Shown here: piece by piece, positions 34,216-44,615 of the stretch
Layout of the letters: each line of letters starts with the position of its first letter
Position numbering within the stretch: position 1 is the first letter of the stretch
From: Stenopsyche tienmushanensis
Lineage: Eukaryota > Arthropoda > Insecta > Trichoptera > Stenopsychidae
DNA: 64,000 nt
Reading direction: 5' to 3'
NCBI GenBank assembly: GCA_008973525.1
Contig: WACJ01000513.1
Span: 2,294,001-2,358,000 of the forward strand
Notes under the pieces: generated by a model
What the model was told of the DNA's origin: nothing
Databases searched by the model: none
The model's input: the letters and a program-made list of their open reading frames with translations, nothing else
Position numbers and translations under genes: made by a program

Positions 34216-34374
34216 CCGCATACAATGTGTTAATACAAACGTACGGACAAATTTTATATATAAACGTACGGATAAACCACGTCGCTTTAATGCTTTAAAT
34301 TGCATTGTGCATAGAATGCTGTTATATATACGACCATTCAATATTTTGCGTAAAAATTTCAGATATAATTTTAT

Positions 34375-34525
34375 ATGCAGACATATCGCAAAACATATCA
34401 TCGCGTCAAGTGCACAATTTCTAACTGTATTTCGACGTCTTTATATCGTCACGCCGCATTTTTGACGAAAACTTATAGATATAACGCCGATTTGCATTGA
34501 AATGGTTAAATCAGATGATCATTTT
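34375..34525 (+). repeat. Dispersed repeat E, copy 1
   Basis: CAGACATATCGCAAAACATA then TTTCGACGTCTTTATATCGT and CACGCCGCATTTTTGACGA. The same order is found at 39575-39740 and in part at 38665-38800. No coding seen. Confidence 0.6.
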
Positions 34526-35765
34526 TTTTATATTCCTTAAATAGGGATTTATATTCACTCGCTCTGATCACAATTAATGCCGATGTTCCGTAGAAAACAA
34601 AGATATCGATGAATTTCGCTCGAAAAAAAACCATTTTTAACATCCTGCATTACGAATGTAATGCACAAAAATTATAATTCATTTACTTGTGAGTAAAATA
34701 CGGTGTGTATTATTATATTTATATAAATGGCATTCTCTTTTGAGTGCAGATAAATCTTATGTTCTCCACTAGGGGTCTCACGATCCAACCAGGCCTATGC
34801 CTTATTGCACTATAGGGGAAACCGGGATAAAAAGTACACTTCGATGGCTTTTCATCCTGCAAATTCACATTGAATTCATCCCACATATCGTAATTTCGAT
34901 CGATCGACGTTTGAATTCATAATTTTTCCAAATACAAAAAAAATGTACTGGATGCTCGATGCGATACTTTGCATGCGTTCCTAATTTTTAATGAAATTAT
35001 ACTTTCACAACGATTATTAACAATCACACAATATATATATCGTATTTTGAGAATTCTGCTTATATTTAATTGTATTCTAAGCGAAGAAGTTGGAGAGAGT
35101 TATTGTTAGGCATCTTTCCCCCGGAGGAACAATGTAGTTTGGTATAGGCTCAGAAACAATGGCCCGCTCAGCAAGACCAGTGACATCACACACATTATAT
35201 GTACTTATAAGTCTCGTTACAACTTAAACTTTGTTTATATATATATTTATAAAACGAACAACTTGTGCATGCGCTTGTGTCGCTGAGAATTTCCGGAAAA
35301 CCGACATGAAAAGCACGTGCTCATAAAATTTGTTTAAACCAGCTGAAAGCCATAATCATAGCTCTGTATGCTCAAGCAGCTTGAGCTTCAATAATGTTCA
35401 TCCCTTAAATTGCAAAAAAAAAAATGATAGAAAATCAACCTAATGTGATGCCTATATGTATTTTTTTTCGATTTGTGTGGAATTTATTGCTCAAAAATGA
35501 CATCAAACTATCAATATGATTCAATTGTGGCTATAAAAAGTCAATCAACATTGATTGGTTCAATTGAAAAATTAGGTCTTTCTCTGCCCTGATGCCGCAC
35601 AATAGCGTATTAACAGCGTAAATTTGCCTTTTTTTGCGGCCCTTGTTAGCTTTTGAGTTTGAATCCTCTGATGTAGAATGCTTATTATAAAAGAATGAAT
35701 AAAATGCACTAAATTACACTAGAATAGTCAAGTTTTTAACACAAATAAAACATTGAAAATCGGAA
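34526..35765. other. Intergenic A/T-rich sequence, no gene seen
   Basis: No gene or known repeat. 35510-35560 (GTGGCTATAAAAAGTCAATC) resembles 8115-8150 (GTGATCATAAAAAGTCACTC), a small dispersed similarity. Confidence 0.45.
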
Positions 35766-35852
35766 AACCTGTTATTTTCCACGAAACCGAACCGATATAA
35801 ATGTTTGGAACTGTAACGGATCGAAATAAAAAATAACGGTTCGTAGCCTCTA
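35766..35852. mobile_element. Solo hAT-like terminus (right end)
   Basis: AATAACGGTTCGTAGCCTCT is the inverse of the terminus at 52703 (CAGGGCTTCGAACCGTTATT). CAGRG ends with a GAACCG repeat are typical of hAT MITEs. The other end is not found. Confidence 0.45.
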
Positions 35853-35883
35853 TGGAAAGATGTTAGATACATTTATATCAAGA

Positions 35884-36165
35884 TCAAAGACTGAAAAAGG
35901 CTTTAGATTCAATTTCGGAGCTCTCGTTCGCTTTCAAGTTCGCAAGGATAGATATTTTTGTTCGCGTTGTTGTTGTAAAAGGCAGCAGCATTTTTGTCGC
36001 TTCTATAAATGTGATTTTAAAAGCATTTGCAGTTTTTGATATACGAACAGATAATAAACCTCTCCTGTTCTGAAATTCCAAGCACGCTTCATTGTTGGAG
36101 CGACAATTGATAAGTGCCTTTGCCAATTCTTCGGCACATTGATTCCAGTACAGTATACGAGCGTG
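35884..36165 (-). other. Unrecognised open frame abutting a mariner end
   Basis: The minus-strand frame of 102 codons (35884-36192) reads through the mariner terminal repeat into YWNQCAEELAKALINCRSNN and continues NRRGLLSVRISKTANAF to a stop. Base composition is more balanced than the flanks and the peptide is not low-complexity, which looks like real or formerly real coding sequence. It could be a gene or retrocopy fragment cut by the transposon. I cannot assign a family. Confidence 0.25.
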
Positions 36166-36935
36166 GTCCCAGAAGTACCCGACCTGCCGCATAGATGGCG
36201 GTTGTAATTTGAAAAAATGGCTATGCTAGAAAATACCTATCTTATAAAGCTTAAGTTGCAAGTTTAAAGACGCTGCGTTGTTTAGCATTGGTTGTGCAGC
36301 CATCAACAGTCAACGTTCCAAGTGAATTTGTATTTTTATTTGAAAGGTCTCAGTACAATACGATAGAAAGAAGAAAGAGTAGTAACAAAGTTATTGTGCC
36401 CAACCGGTCCGCCTTTCGGATCGCTGTCACGATCGAATGAGTGTTTCGCTATCAGACATCTTGCCTGAATATATCCACAGGATATGATCCGCATCCATAA
36501 ACGATAGATAAAGGAATAGTCAAAACAATTGGTTGAAAGGGGAAAATCGGATCCGAAGAAAGCGAAGATAGTTCCATCTGCATGCAAGATCATGGCGTCA
36601 ATTTTTATGGGTGTTTTGGTGAATATTATGAGAACATCTGAGAGATGAAATCAAGAAAAAAACTGCCACATTTGGTTTTAAAAGAAACGTCGTTTCATCA
36701 AGATAATTCATCATATTAGCCGGATTTAGCCCCCTTGAATCATTTTCTTTTTCCCAGCTCGAAATAATAGCTCGGTGGTGAAAAATTTGCCAAAAATGAA
36801 GAGATGGAGTCAGCGATTGATTGCTATTTTGAGAAGCTCGACGGTTCTCACTATAAACAAAATATCGAAGCTGTTGAACATCACTGGAAAAATTAAATTG
36901 GGAAATATTTTTAAGTCGGGTAATTCTGGGACTAC
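36166..36935 (+). mobile_element. Mariner-like element M2 with decayed transposase
   Basis: The left end, GGTCCCAGAAGTACCCGACC, and right end, AGTCGGGTAATTCTGGGACT, are inverted repeats. The plus strand from about 36600 gives degraded transposase: EIKKK, SFHQDN (catalytic Asp block), an FSPLESFSFSQ remnant of the SPDLAPSDYFLF block, then AIDCYFEKLDGSHYKQNIEA and VEHHW near the C-terminus. Multiple stops. The minus strand at 36593-36336 carries a relative of the short DREPLIR-type sequence found in the hAT at 42 kb. Confidence 0.72.
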
Positions 36936-37980
36936 CTTCATCGTTATTATTATATAATAAAAATATTATTGACTAAACTAATAAAAAAAAGAGTTTTTAC
37001 AGTAATTTGAACCGTTGCTGAAATTGCCCTTTAAGTATAAGGAGCTTACGTGAAAAGTCGACAAAGGCAATGATATGCAGCAAAGCATTCATGTTCAAAG
37101 CGACATCAGGTTCATGACAAAGCTTTGCATGTTTAAGATTGTCACATGATTCGATATTGCTCCAACACGTGTCGACCTCTGTCGATTTTCAAAGATACGA
37201 TCTCAGGTCTTTCAAAAAATCATGTATTAAATTTGCTGCAAAACATCAGAGATTGGCTCAATACAAAGGACATTTTTACGCGTTCATCCGCAAATTCGCA
37301 TGAAAATATGCATTTTTAAATGTTAAACAATAAAATGTCTAGCACGTTGCTCTATTTTGCATACTCGTCGGGTGTTAAAGATGTCAAATCATCTTATGAC
37401 GCAGCATCAACGGGCCGCACGGTGTCGAATGATGACCTTAGCGAAGCTCGAAAGCTTGCCGATTCGAGCTTAAAGCTCGATTGCAATCTCGTGGAGTTAA
37501 TGGTGCTGACTGCAGAATTAAAATGTATTGAATTTCATGGCATCACGAGTCTTTCATGAGCTTCTGATAATTGCCTATCAAATAACATGACACTAACTTC
37601 GTACAATATTATAAGCATTGCGTGGACAAGTACACCCTGTTTCATATAAGCAAACTTTGCCAAACTATAAAACTGTTCAACAGTATTTTTTACTATTGAA
37701 TATATGGGATTGGCCCTATACTCATAATTATTTTATAATTTAATGTATATATAATTTAATGAACCATCTAAATGTGACGCCTAGATATTTGCACTATATA
37801 ATATTTATAGATGACATTTTTTCAAATAATATGAGACATTTTATTTTAATAGATGATAGTACAATTTTAACCATATATATAAATATATTATAACAATGCG
37901 TTTACATTATTATTGAACAACGAACAAAAGATCCATAGTTTTCAAGCAAAATTTTGAGGTGTTTATTTCCAGCAAGATGA
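36936..37980. other. Intergenic sequence, no gene seen
   Basis: An open frame of 79 codons at 37320-37559 (contains SSYDAASTGRTVSNDDLSEA) has moderately balanced composition but no recognised domain. 37670-37930 is A/T-rich and featureless. Confidence 0.4.
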
Positions 37981-37984
37981 CGCT

Positions 37985-38105
37985 ACATCACATTTCGATG
38001 ATTAATGAGGAACTCGTTGATGAGGAATCTCGCATATGCTGCGAACAGATTCGAGCGATAAATAAATAGTATTTTTACGTACATTGAGTGCGGAGATTAG
38101 TAAAT
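37985..38105 (-). repeat. Repeat related to 43100-43170
   Basis: GAGGAATCTCGCATATGCTG then CGAACAGATTCGAGCGATAA is the reverse complement of the sequence just past the repeat D copy at 43 kb (GCAGCATATGCGGGATTCCT). It marks the far end of the same element family. Confidence 0.5.
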
Positions 38106-38169
38106 ATTGCAATCCATTTACAATGTTATGCTTCTATGCTATTATGATTGTGATCATATTTGAAACCAT

Positions 38170-38510
38170 ATTATGGAGCCTAACAATATCAAGCTGCCAA
38201 GACGAACATCTCAGTAATCCACATCAAAAATGTTGAAGAAAATCCACAAAATGGCATTGAATGACCGTCGACTGAAAGTGCAAGAGCTAGCAGACATAAT
38301 ATGCATTTCAAAAAGTGTTATAAATCACATATTGACTGAAAATTTAGACATGAGAAATCTGTGCGCAAGATGGGTGCCGCGTTTGCTCACAATGGAATAA
38401 AAACAGCATCGTTTCAATTGAATGTTTGGCAACATGTATCACAGCAATAAAGCCGAGTTTTTGCGTCGATTCATAATCATGGATGATACATGTGTCACTA
38501 TGGGTGAAAC
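38170..38510 (+). pseudogene. Mariner-like relic M3, N-terminal half
   Basis: The plus strand gives EKIHKMALNDRRLKVQELAD, then ISKSVINHILTENLDMRNLC and ARWVPRLLTME, the classic helix-turn-helix and linker region of a cecropia/irritans-type mariner transposase. After two stops it resumes with EFLRRFIIMDDTCVTMG, where MDD replaces the first catalytic (M/V)DE(T/K)W motif. Catalytic residues 2 and 3 are absent. Confidence 0.78.
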
Positions 38511-38514
38511 AATA

Positions 38515-38595
38515 CCAACAGTGTAAAGGTGCATTTATTGATATACAAGCTTCACTCACGCAGCGCGGTCCTGAGAGATAAGTGGATTTATACGG
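38515..38595 (-). repeat. Dispersed repeat D, copy (reverse)
   Basis: GTGCATTTATTGATATACAA then GCTTCACTCACGCAGCGCGG is the reverse complement of the repeat D core. Confidence 0.6.
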
Positions 38596-38664
38596 ACGAT
38601 AAATCCTTACCAATAATAAATACAAAACGTGCTACTTCGTCATGTAAATCATTTCTGATTGACG

Positions 38665-38800
38665 GTCAACGTCTATATATCGCCACTCCGCACTTTTAGC
38701 GAAAAATTTTCGCAATGTTATAACACGCACTCAAATTGTAGAATTAAATGATCTTATTTTATGCTCGTCGTGTTTAAATAGGAATGTTTATACTGATTCT
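38665..38800 (+). repeat. Dispersed repeat E, copy 2
   Basis: CAACGTCTATATATCGCCAC then TCCGCACTTTTAGCGAAAAA matches copies at 34.4 and 39.6 kb. Confidence 0.5.
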
Positions 38801-39574
38801 TTATAATATTTAATTGGATTTCAATAAATGATGATGACTCGTTTGTATGTCGAGCATCATCAATAATACATTAAAAAACATGTTTTTTGAGCATTTTTGC
38901 TATGTGTTTTAATAAGGATTTAATTGTCGAAAGTCATTTATCTCAATTAAAATGATGTTTGAAGAGCCTTCGGCTGATTGGACGACATTTTAATGCCGTG
39001 AGCGATTATGAATAGGAAATATTTGCAGTGGTCGTACGTATGAGACGTACTGTAGCTATCAGGTTAACGTGGTCCACGAAGCTCTGTTCTGCCCCATGGA
39101 GGCTTTGTTTGTTTTTCGCTCCCCGGGGAGGTCAACTTTCGCCCCCCGTGGTGACTTCCTTCCTTCAACAAGCCACTCAGCTACAGGGACTAAGAAGGAC
39201 GGCACTATGCGAGATGCGACTAGAGCGATGAACGAACAGAACCTTTTTTTATATGGGGACAACGCTCGCGGTGATACTGATGGTCGTGAATTTTCACTTT
39301 CCAAAAGGACCATATTTACCCAAAGTTCCCTATTGACACGGGAAAATCTTTCGGTGATCGATTCTTAAGCTGACGTCTCGAGCTTTGTGTACATATGAAG
39401 AAGGGTACGGACCCTCCTCAGACTATTGACCATGGGGAACCTAATCAAATCGAATATTCAGCCCCTAAGAGCACACTTGTAAATTTATTGCAATCAAGTA
39501 ATTGACCCATAATCTCGTTTAATGTCAAATCCTATATATGTGTATGGGTCTATTACATGCAAAACAAAAATAAA
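38801..39574. other. Intergenic with a GC-rich block
   Basis: 39060-39250 is GC-rich, with overlapping open frames on both strands of 84 to 99 codons (39059-39313 minus, 39069-39368 plus). No motifs; origin unclear. Confidence 0.4.
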
Positions 39575-39740
39575 TGCAAACATATCGCATAACCTATCAT
39601 CGCGTTGAATATAAAATTTATAAAAATATTTCGACGTCTTTATATCGTCATGCCGCACTTTCGCACAGAAATTTCGCGCACTCAAACGGCTAAATTAGAT
39701 GCTCATTTTTTATATACCTTACATTTATATGGGGATGTAT
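39575..39740 (+). repeat. Dispersed repeat E, copy 3
   Basis: GCAAACATATCGCATAACCT then TTTCGACGTCTTTATATCGT and CATGCCGCACTTTCGC, in the same order as 34375-34525. Confidence 0.6.
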
Positions 39741-39954
39741 ATGCATTCCTTTACTATATTCAGTCTTTGAGAGATAACAATTAGTACAATAGCCAATTGT
39801 TATCATAATAACACATGTTTTGCGGTAAATTTGATGATCAAATTTCAACACATTTATATTTTTGGGTGACATCTATATGTACATGAAATCCTTATCGAAT
39901 ATCAAAACATTGAAAATACATGTAGTCAATTTCCGTGTAAATTGTCGTCCACAC

Positions 39955-40035
39955 AAATCCACTTTTTTCTCAGAACCGCGCAGCGTAAATCAATCTTGTA
40001 TATCGATAAATTAATCTTAACACTTTTTATGTTTT
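39955..40035 (+). repeat. Dispersed repeat D, copy
   Basis: TCAGAACCGCGCAGCGTAAA then TCAATCTTGTATATCGATAA and CTTAACACTTTTTATG. Confidence 0.6.
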
Positions 40036-40139
40036 AGTAACAAAATAATACAATTATTATTATTATTATTAATAACAATATTATTAACAACAATATTGTA
40101 AGGTTTTAGATAAAACTAAATTATCAAAAAGATTTAGCT

Positions 40140-40390
40140 ATGTTGTGTGTAATATATAATAAAATAGGTGAGCTGCAGGTCTAGTGGTTGCTTTATGCTA
40201 TTTATATACACACCCACAGTAGAGGCGATGTTGCGCATGCGCGTAGCGTATCTACGATGTATGCGACGCTGATGGACACACAACAAACGATTATTTCGCT
40301 TTTCTTCCTAAAAACCGCTTGGAGTTTCATTTTCCGTGACGTTGAGTCCAATTTGCCCCATCGCGTCTATTCTGATGAAACAATATCTTG
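40140..40390 (+). repeat. Dispersed repeat C, longest uninterrupted copy
   Basis: GTGTAATATATAATAAAATA, then GGTCTAGTGGTTGCTTTATG, AGTAGAGGCGATGTTGCGCA and ACCGCTTGGAGTTTCATTTT. It supplies the uninterrupted version of the copy split by the pogo element at 14856. The AGTCTAGTGGTTGC motif resembles a tRNA D-arm, so a SINE origin is possible. Confidence 0.6.
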
Positions 40391-41099
40391 AGACTCTTAA
40401 GGTTCTTTATTGAAGATGATGCATCCATAAATATATTCTGAGAATATTGAATTCGAATAATATTTGAAAATCGTGCGTGGGTCATCATGACGAATTGGAG
40501 CGTGTACTCATATGTACGCCATTCGTCTATAATTTTCCGTAATTGATTGTATATTTTCCTGTTATATATCACGACGAGCCTCGCAGCCAGTGGGGGTCAC
40601 TTAGACCCCAAGACAGCCGGCGTTGTGAATTAAGTGAAGAGGGACGCATTTATAGGACGAAACGGAGCGGGACAGATGCGGGGTCCCACTGGGCATGGAA
40701 TTCATGAAAGAATTTCACCGGACCCCCTCGAGACATCGAGAAGTCAACTCTCACCACCTAACCAAAATATTAGTATAATATTTGAGAAAAAAATGAGCAA
40801 GAATCGGTCACACACTTATATTTCATTACACGCTGGGATACCCCAGCTCTGTGTCCACGATCTACAGAGTGATGTGGAAATGCTGTTTTTTACGAGCCAT
40901 GAATAAAATCAACTTTCAGCCATTAAACAAATTAAGCACGACGATATTTTATACGGGAGACCCTGCTCATAAATCCTGTTCGAAGTGCAAACTTGTCTCA
41001 TATTAAGATTGATTACATTTTATGACAGACTTGACCTCGTGCCAGCCAATATCTCGCCTCCTGGAAATCATCCTATTCGTTTATATGTGCAATTTAATC
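40391..41099. other. Intergenic sequence, no gene seen
   Basis: 40570-40760 is a balanced block with a 90-codon plus-strand frame (40634-40906) lacking motifs. No repeat assigned. Confidence 0.4.
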
Positions 41100-41260
41100 T
41101 GAGTTTTTTAAATTTTTTGTAGGGGAATAAAACTTGTATAGGCGCAATAGGGCAAATTGGTCCAAATGAAACTCCAAGCGATAGTTGGTCGAAAAGAAAG
41201 GAATAATCATTTGTAGTATTTTCGTCTCTGTCGCACACAAACGTACATAAACAGGAGGAC
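41100..41260 (-). repeat. Dispersed repeat C, copy (reverse, 3' part)
   Basis: GCGCAATAGGGCAAATTGGT then AATGAAACTCCAAGCGATAG and GAATAATCATTTG mirror 40270-40380 in reverse. Confidence 0.6.
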
Positions 41261-41282
41261 TGTTCCTTTATCTTATCCGTTC

Positions 41283-41440
41283 ATGGATGCAGCCCATGTT
41301 TTGTGGATATTTCCGAGCATGGCGTTTGATCGCGAGGCGCTATTTCGTTGTGTCAGCGGTCCAAAGTTTGGACCGGTTGGACACGGAAATGTTGTGGCCA
41401 CCCATTACAACTTTAGAGCTTCCCCCCCCCCCCCCCCGGC
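41283..41440 (+). repeat. Copy of the DREPLIR-type short sequence, ending in a C run
   Basis: It encodes MAFDREALFRCVSGPKFGPV in the same frame as the copies inside the hAT at 42 kb (MASDREPLIRYINGPKGGPI). GGTCCAAAGTTTGGACC forms a hairpin. A run of 17 C starts at about 41421 and marks the break in similarity. Confidence 0.5.
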
Positions 41441-41454
41441 GATGAATAGACTCA

Positions 41455-41700
41455 GCAGGTTCGCACTTACGCGCTTATTACAGGCGCGCTTTCAGTCGAC
41501 TGTTATCCAATACCATCTTGTGGATTTTCTTCAACATTTTTGATATAGACTATTGCGATATTCATCTTGACAGCTCGTACGGTCTCGTTTAAACTATTCA
41601 AGCTCTTTGCCGGGTTGAGACTTTTCAAATAAAAGTATTGTATCACATAACGATGACCAAGCGTCATTTATACACCAAGTCGGGTATTTCTGGGACACCT
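41455..41700 (-). pseudogene. Mariner-like relic M3/M2, 5' end
   Basis: The minus strand gives LFKRDRTSCQDEYRN, then NVEENPQDGIG-like sequence matching the 38.2 kb relic. Further 5', the terminal repeat TGTCCCAGAAATACCCGACT is at about 41676-41695. A related N-terminal piece is at 49895-49965. Transposase is cut off after the first helix-turn-helix. Confidence 0.6.
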
Positions 41701-41835
41701 TGTAAATGTATAGATATTTGTTTGTAATTTTTTGGTCGATTCTTCGGTAAAAATCAATGAAACATTGCAATAACTTTCGTAGAATTTGAGGTCCAACAGA
41801 AAAATGTATATTTGAACTATCGAGCATCTGATTCC

Positions 41836-41943
41836 GCGCCGCGTAGCGTGAGTAAAACTTGTATATCTATAAAAGAACCTTAACACTTTTGATATTGTTG
41901 GGTCCCATAATAGCGTTTCAAATAGAATCACTTCTAGTATCAG
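41836..41943 (+). repeat. Dispersed repeat D, left part, interrupted by hAT
   Basis: CCGCGTAGCGTGAGTAAAAC, CTTGTATATCTATAAAAGAA, CTTTTGATATTGTTGGGTCC and CATAATAGCGTTTCAAATAG, up to the 8 bp AGTATCAG. The sequence resumes after the hAT element at 42979 with GCTGAATTTTAAGTATATAA and continues to about 43160. Confidence 0.7.
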
Positions 41944-42040
41944 CAGGGTCGTAACTAGGGCGTGGCAAAGCAGGCGCCCGCCACGGGCGCAACTGGACTT
42001 GGGGCGCGATACGTAGTATACCTTTGAGAGTTGCGCATGG

Positions 42041-42376
42041 TTTTTATTTTATTCAACCATTCTACTTTACACGAACCAACACTGTTTGACTCTGTCCATT
42101 TTTATAATATATGCTATGTTGTCTAACCCCTCTTTTCTTCATTATCGTTATGTTCAAGTATGGCATCCGATCGCGAGCCGCTCATTCGTTATATCAACGG
42201 TCCGAAAGGCGGACCGATTGAGCATACAAACCTTATGGACACTCCGTCCTCTTTTAGGGTTTTCTGCGGCATTTTCTATGATCTGTACGATCACGGAAGC
42301 AACGTAGTGTCTAGACACTTTCTATCATAGTAATTATTTTACAACAGTAACCGCCATCTATATATTAGGTCGGGTA
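42041..42376 (+). repeat. Direct duplication inside the hAT element, unit a
   Basis: Nearly identical to 42495-42830, offset by 454 bp. It encodes a 56-codon frame from the ATG at 42159 (MASDREPLIRYINGPKGGPI) ending SRHFLS. It ends with CCGCCATCTATATATTAGGT and CGGGTA, which resembles the mariner M2 end at 36166-36190 in reverse. Confidence 0.85.
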
Positions 42377-42494
42377 AATTACTCGCCATCGGACGTTTGC
42401 TGAATTGTTAATACAAATATACGATCATTTTACAGAAGTATATAAAAAAGGTGCCAATTAGCAGTAAATTGTCAGGTAATATTTGCAGAATAGT

Positions 42495-42830
42495 TTTTTA
42501 TTTTACTCAACCATTCTACTTTACACGAACCAACACTGATTGACTCTGTCCATTTTTATAATATATGCTATGTTGTCTAATCCCTCTTTTCTTCATTGTC
42601 GTTATGTTCAAGTATGGCATCTGATCGCGAGCCGCTCATTCGTTATATCAACGGTCCGAAAAGCGGACCGATTGAGCATACAAACCTTATGGACACTCCG
42701 TCCTCTTTTAGGGTTTTCTGCGACATTTTCTATGATCTGTACGATCACGGAAGCAACGTTGTGTCTAGAAACTTTCTATCATAGTAATTATTTTACAACA
42801 GTAACCGCCATCTATACATTCGGTCGGGTA
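42495..42830 (+). repeat. Direct duplication inside the hAT element, unit b
   Basis: Second copy of the 336 bp unit, differing from unit a by scattered substitutions only. The same short frame is intact (GPKSGP in place of GPKGGP, SRNFLS at the end), and the hairpin GGTCCGAAAAGCGGACC is kept. Confidence 0.85.
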
Positions 42831-42986
42831 CTTGGGAGTATCTTTGTATATTATTATTTAATATATTGCATTTATAATAGTATTAGTTAACTTAATAAAT
42901 TGGATTCCGGGGGGGGGGGGTTGAGGGCGTTAATTTAGGTACTTGCCACGGGCGCTTCATACCCTAGTTACGGCTCTGAGTATCAG

Positions 42987-43170
42987 GCTGAATTTTAAGT
43001 ATATAATTGATGAAGCGCTATGAATCGCAATATTTAGGCGTGTAGGGGTACCTTTACAGCACGGCCTTGCCATCGATGTACGAATGTGCGAAAATACTCT
43101 TTCTTTATCATTCGAGTCCGTTCGCAGCATATGCGGGATTCCTCGCATACGTGTCCACTCTTATATTTCT
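42987..43170 (+). repeat. Dispersed repeat D, right part
   Basis: Continuation of 41836-41943 past the hAT insertion: GCTGAATTTTAAGTATATAA, TACCTTTACAGCACGGCCTT (matching 26520-26545) and GCAGCATATGCGGGATTCCT (matching 38035 in reverse). Confidence 0.6.
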
Positions 43171-44393
43171 TCGTTTGAATGATCTTAGAAGAACAGGTGT
43201 ATTTCAATATATTAAGTGAAAAACATTTAAAAGAAACATGCTGTATATGAGTACAGATGTGTTTGACGCGATAGGAAATATAAGGTTGATTGTAAATATA
43301 ATAAATAATAATAAAACACCGAAAGCGCCAGTGAATACTAAAGAGTCGATTCGTTAAAACATAAGGAGGAAGGACCTTTAAATATTAAATTTAAAATATT
43401 GCATTTTGCATATAATTTTAGTATTTGCTCATCGATAGCATTACCAATTATAGTTTTCATGTCGCGATTTTTTTCGTTGTGGTCCTAATTTGCATCAGTT
43501 TTCAACACTTTCCAACAGTATTAATAAAACAGTCTGTCAATTTTTTTATAATAAATTAAAACATCTCTGCATTGCTTGTACGCAACTATTCATTTTTTTG
43601 CATCTAATACGAGGAAACCGAAGATGAAGCGCACATCTCACCAAATATCGAATCTCATTTGGGATATTCCGGCACGTACACGGCCCAAGGAATCGTTAAT
43701 ATCTAACATATAATATAAAAAGATGATAAATATTATGTAGGGGTCCATCCTACAAAATGAGAATATTATAAATAATGTATCAGCGCAGATGTCCAATAAT
43801 TCTGTCGCCACAGGATTTGATAAATAGGTGACATGTCTTAAAATATGAAACCAACACAGAGCGATACAAAAGAGGACCTCATGATTATCAGCTCTTCGTA
43901 TGCACGCTCACACACACACAAGGACGAGCACGAGGAAAAAAAATCATCATCACAAACAATACGGCAAATTTTTACGATTTGATGACACATTTATCACGCG
44001 CGCTTACAATGCAACATATGCTGGTTTTCGTCATAAGAATATCATATTTAATTCGGGCGGAAGGATCTTTACTCCACGTCCTGTGGTTCGTTTTATCAAA
44101 AATAATGCTCAAAAACAGTCCCCTGGTATATCACCAAAGCGATGTGGTTGCTTTAGATTAAGAGCCAGAAACAATAAGCATTTCTGACTCCGAAGCCCGG
44201 ATTGACGACCCGCAAGAGTTTTTTGTGCGTTGGGTGGGATATTCAAGGAATTATTCATTATGAGTTTATAAAACCTTGCCAAACAATAACTGCAGATGTA
44301 TATTGTCAGCAATTGGAAAGCGTAATATTAAAAGTTTAAATCAAAACATGTCTCATTTTTTGAACAGTCAGAGAACAACAGAACAGTTAATAA
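43171..44393. other. Intergenic sequence, no gene seen
   Basis: Includes a short CA repeat at 43907-43920. Open frames at 43900-44187 and nearby lack motifs and overlap one another. Confidence 0.45.
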
Positions 44394-44615
44394 ATGAAAC
44401 GTAAGGGACCTGAAGTTAGAGCGGCTGTCATTAAAAACAACAGTCCTTTGCACCATAACAGGTCAAATATAAAATATAAATACATGGGCGTAATTAATAA
44501 GATCGATGAAGAAGATGACGAAATCAGTGTCACATTTCTAAAGCTCTACGATAATAAAATCCAAACATTTAGATTCGATCAAGATTTTGCTAATAAAAGC
44601 GTATTTTTCATTTGA
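44394..44615 (+). CDS. Small unrecognised ORF, possibly a transposon-associated domain
   Basis: The 73-codon frame contains YKYMGVINKIDEEDDEISVT then FLKLYDNKIQTFRFDQD. Alternating hydrophobic and acidic residues suggest a small beta-barrel. I have a faint memory of similar pieces in transposon-linked proteins of insects, but I cannot name the family. It lies 450 bp upstream of a Tigger relic in the same orientation. No start context, splice sites or partner support a host gene. Confidence 0.25.
   Translation: MKRKGPEVRAAVIKNNSPLHHNRSNIKYKYMGVINKIDEEDDEISVTFLKLYDNKIQTFRFDQDFANKSVFFI

Larger units (their letters stand above)
41944..42978. mobile_element. Non-autonomous hAT element with perfect 8 bp target duplication
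   Basis: The left end is CAGGGTCGTAACTAGGG and the right end, inverted, is CAGAGCCGTAACTAGGG. Both are flanked by AGTATCAG (41936-41943 and 42979-42986). CAGRG ends plus an 8 bp duplication are diagnostic of hAT. Subterminally GCCACGGGCGC occurs at both ends. The 1035 bp interior has no transposase but carries two direct copies of a 336 bp sequence and a G run at 42909-42920. The element sits in a copy of repeat D. Confidence 0.92.

Noticed and set aside
35884..36192. Naming the coding-like frame as a tektin or other coiled-coil protein
   Set aside because: Only a vague resemblance in spacing of charged residues; not enough to name a family.
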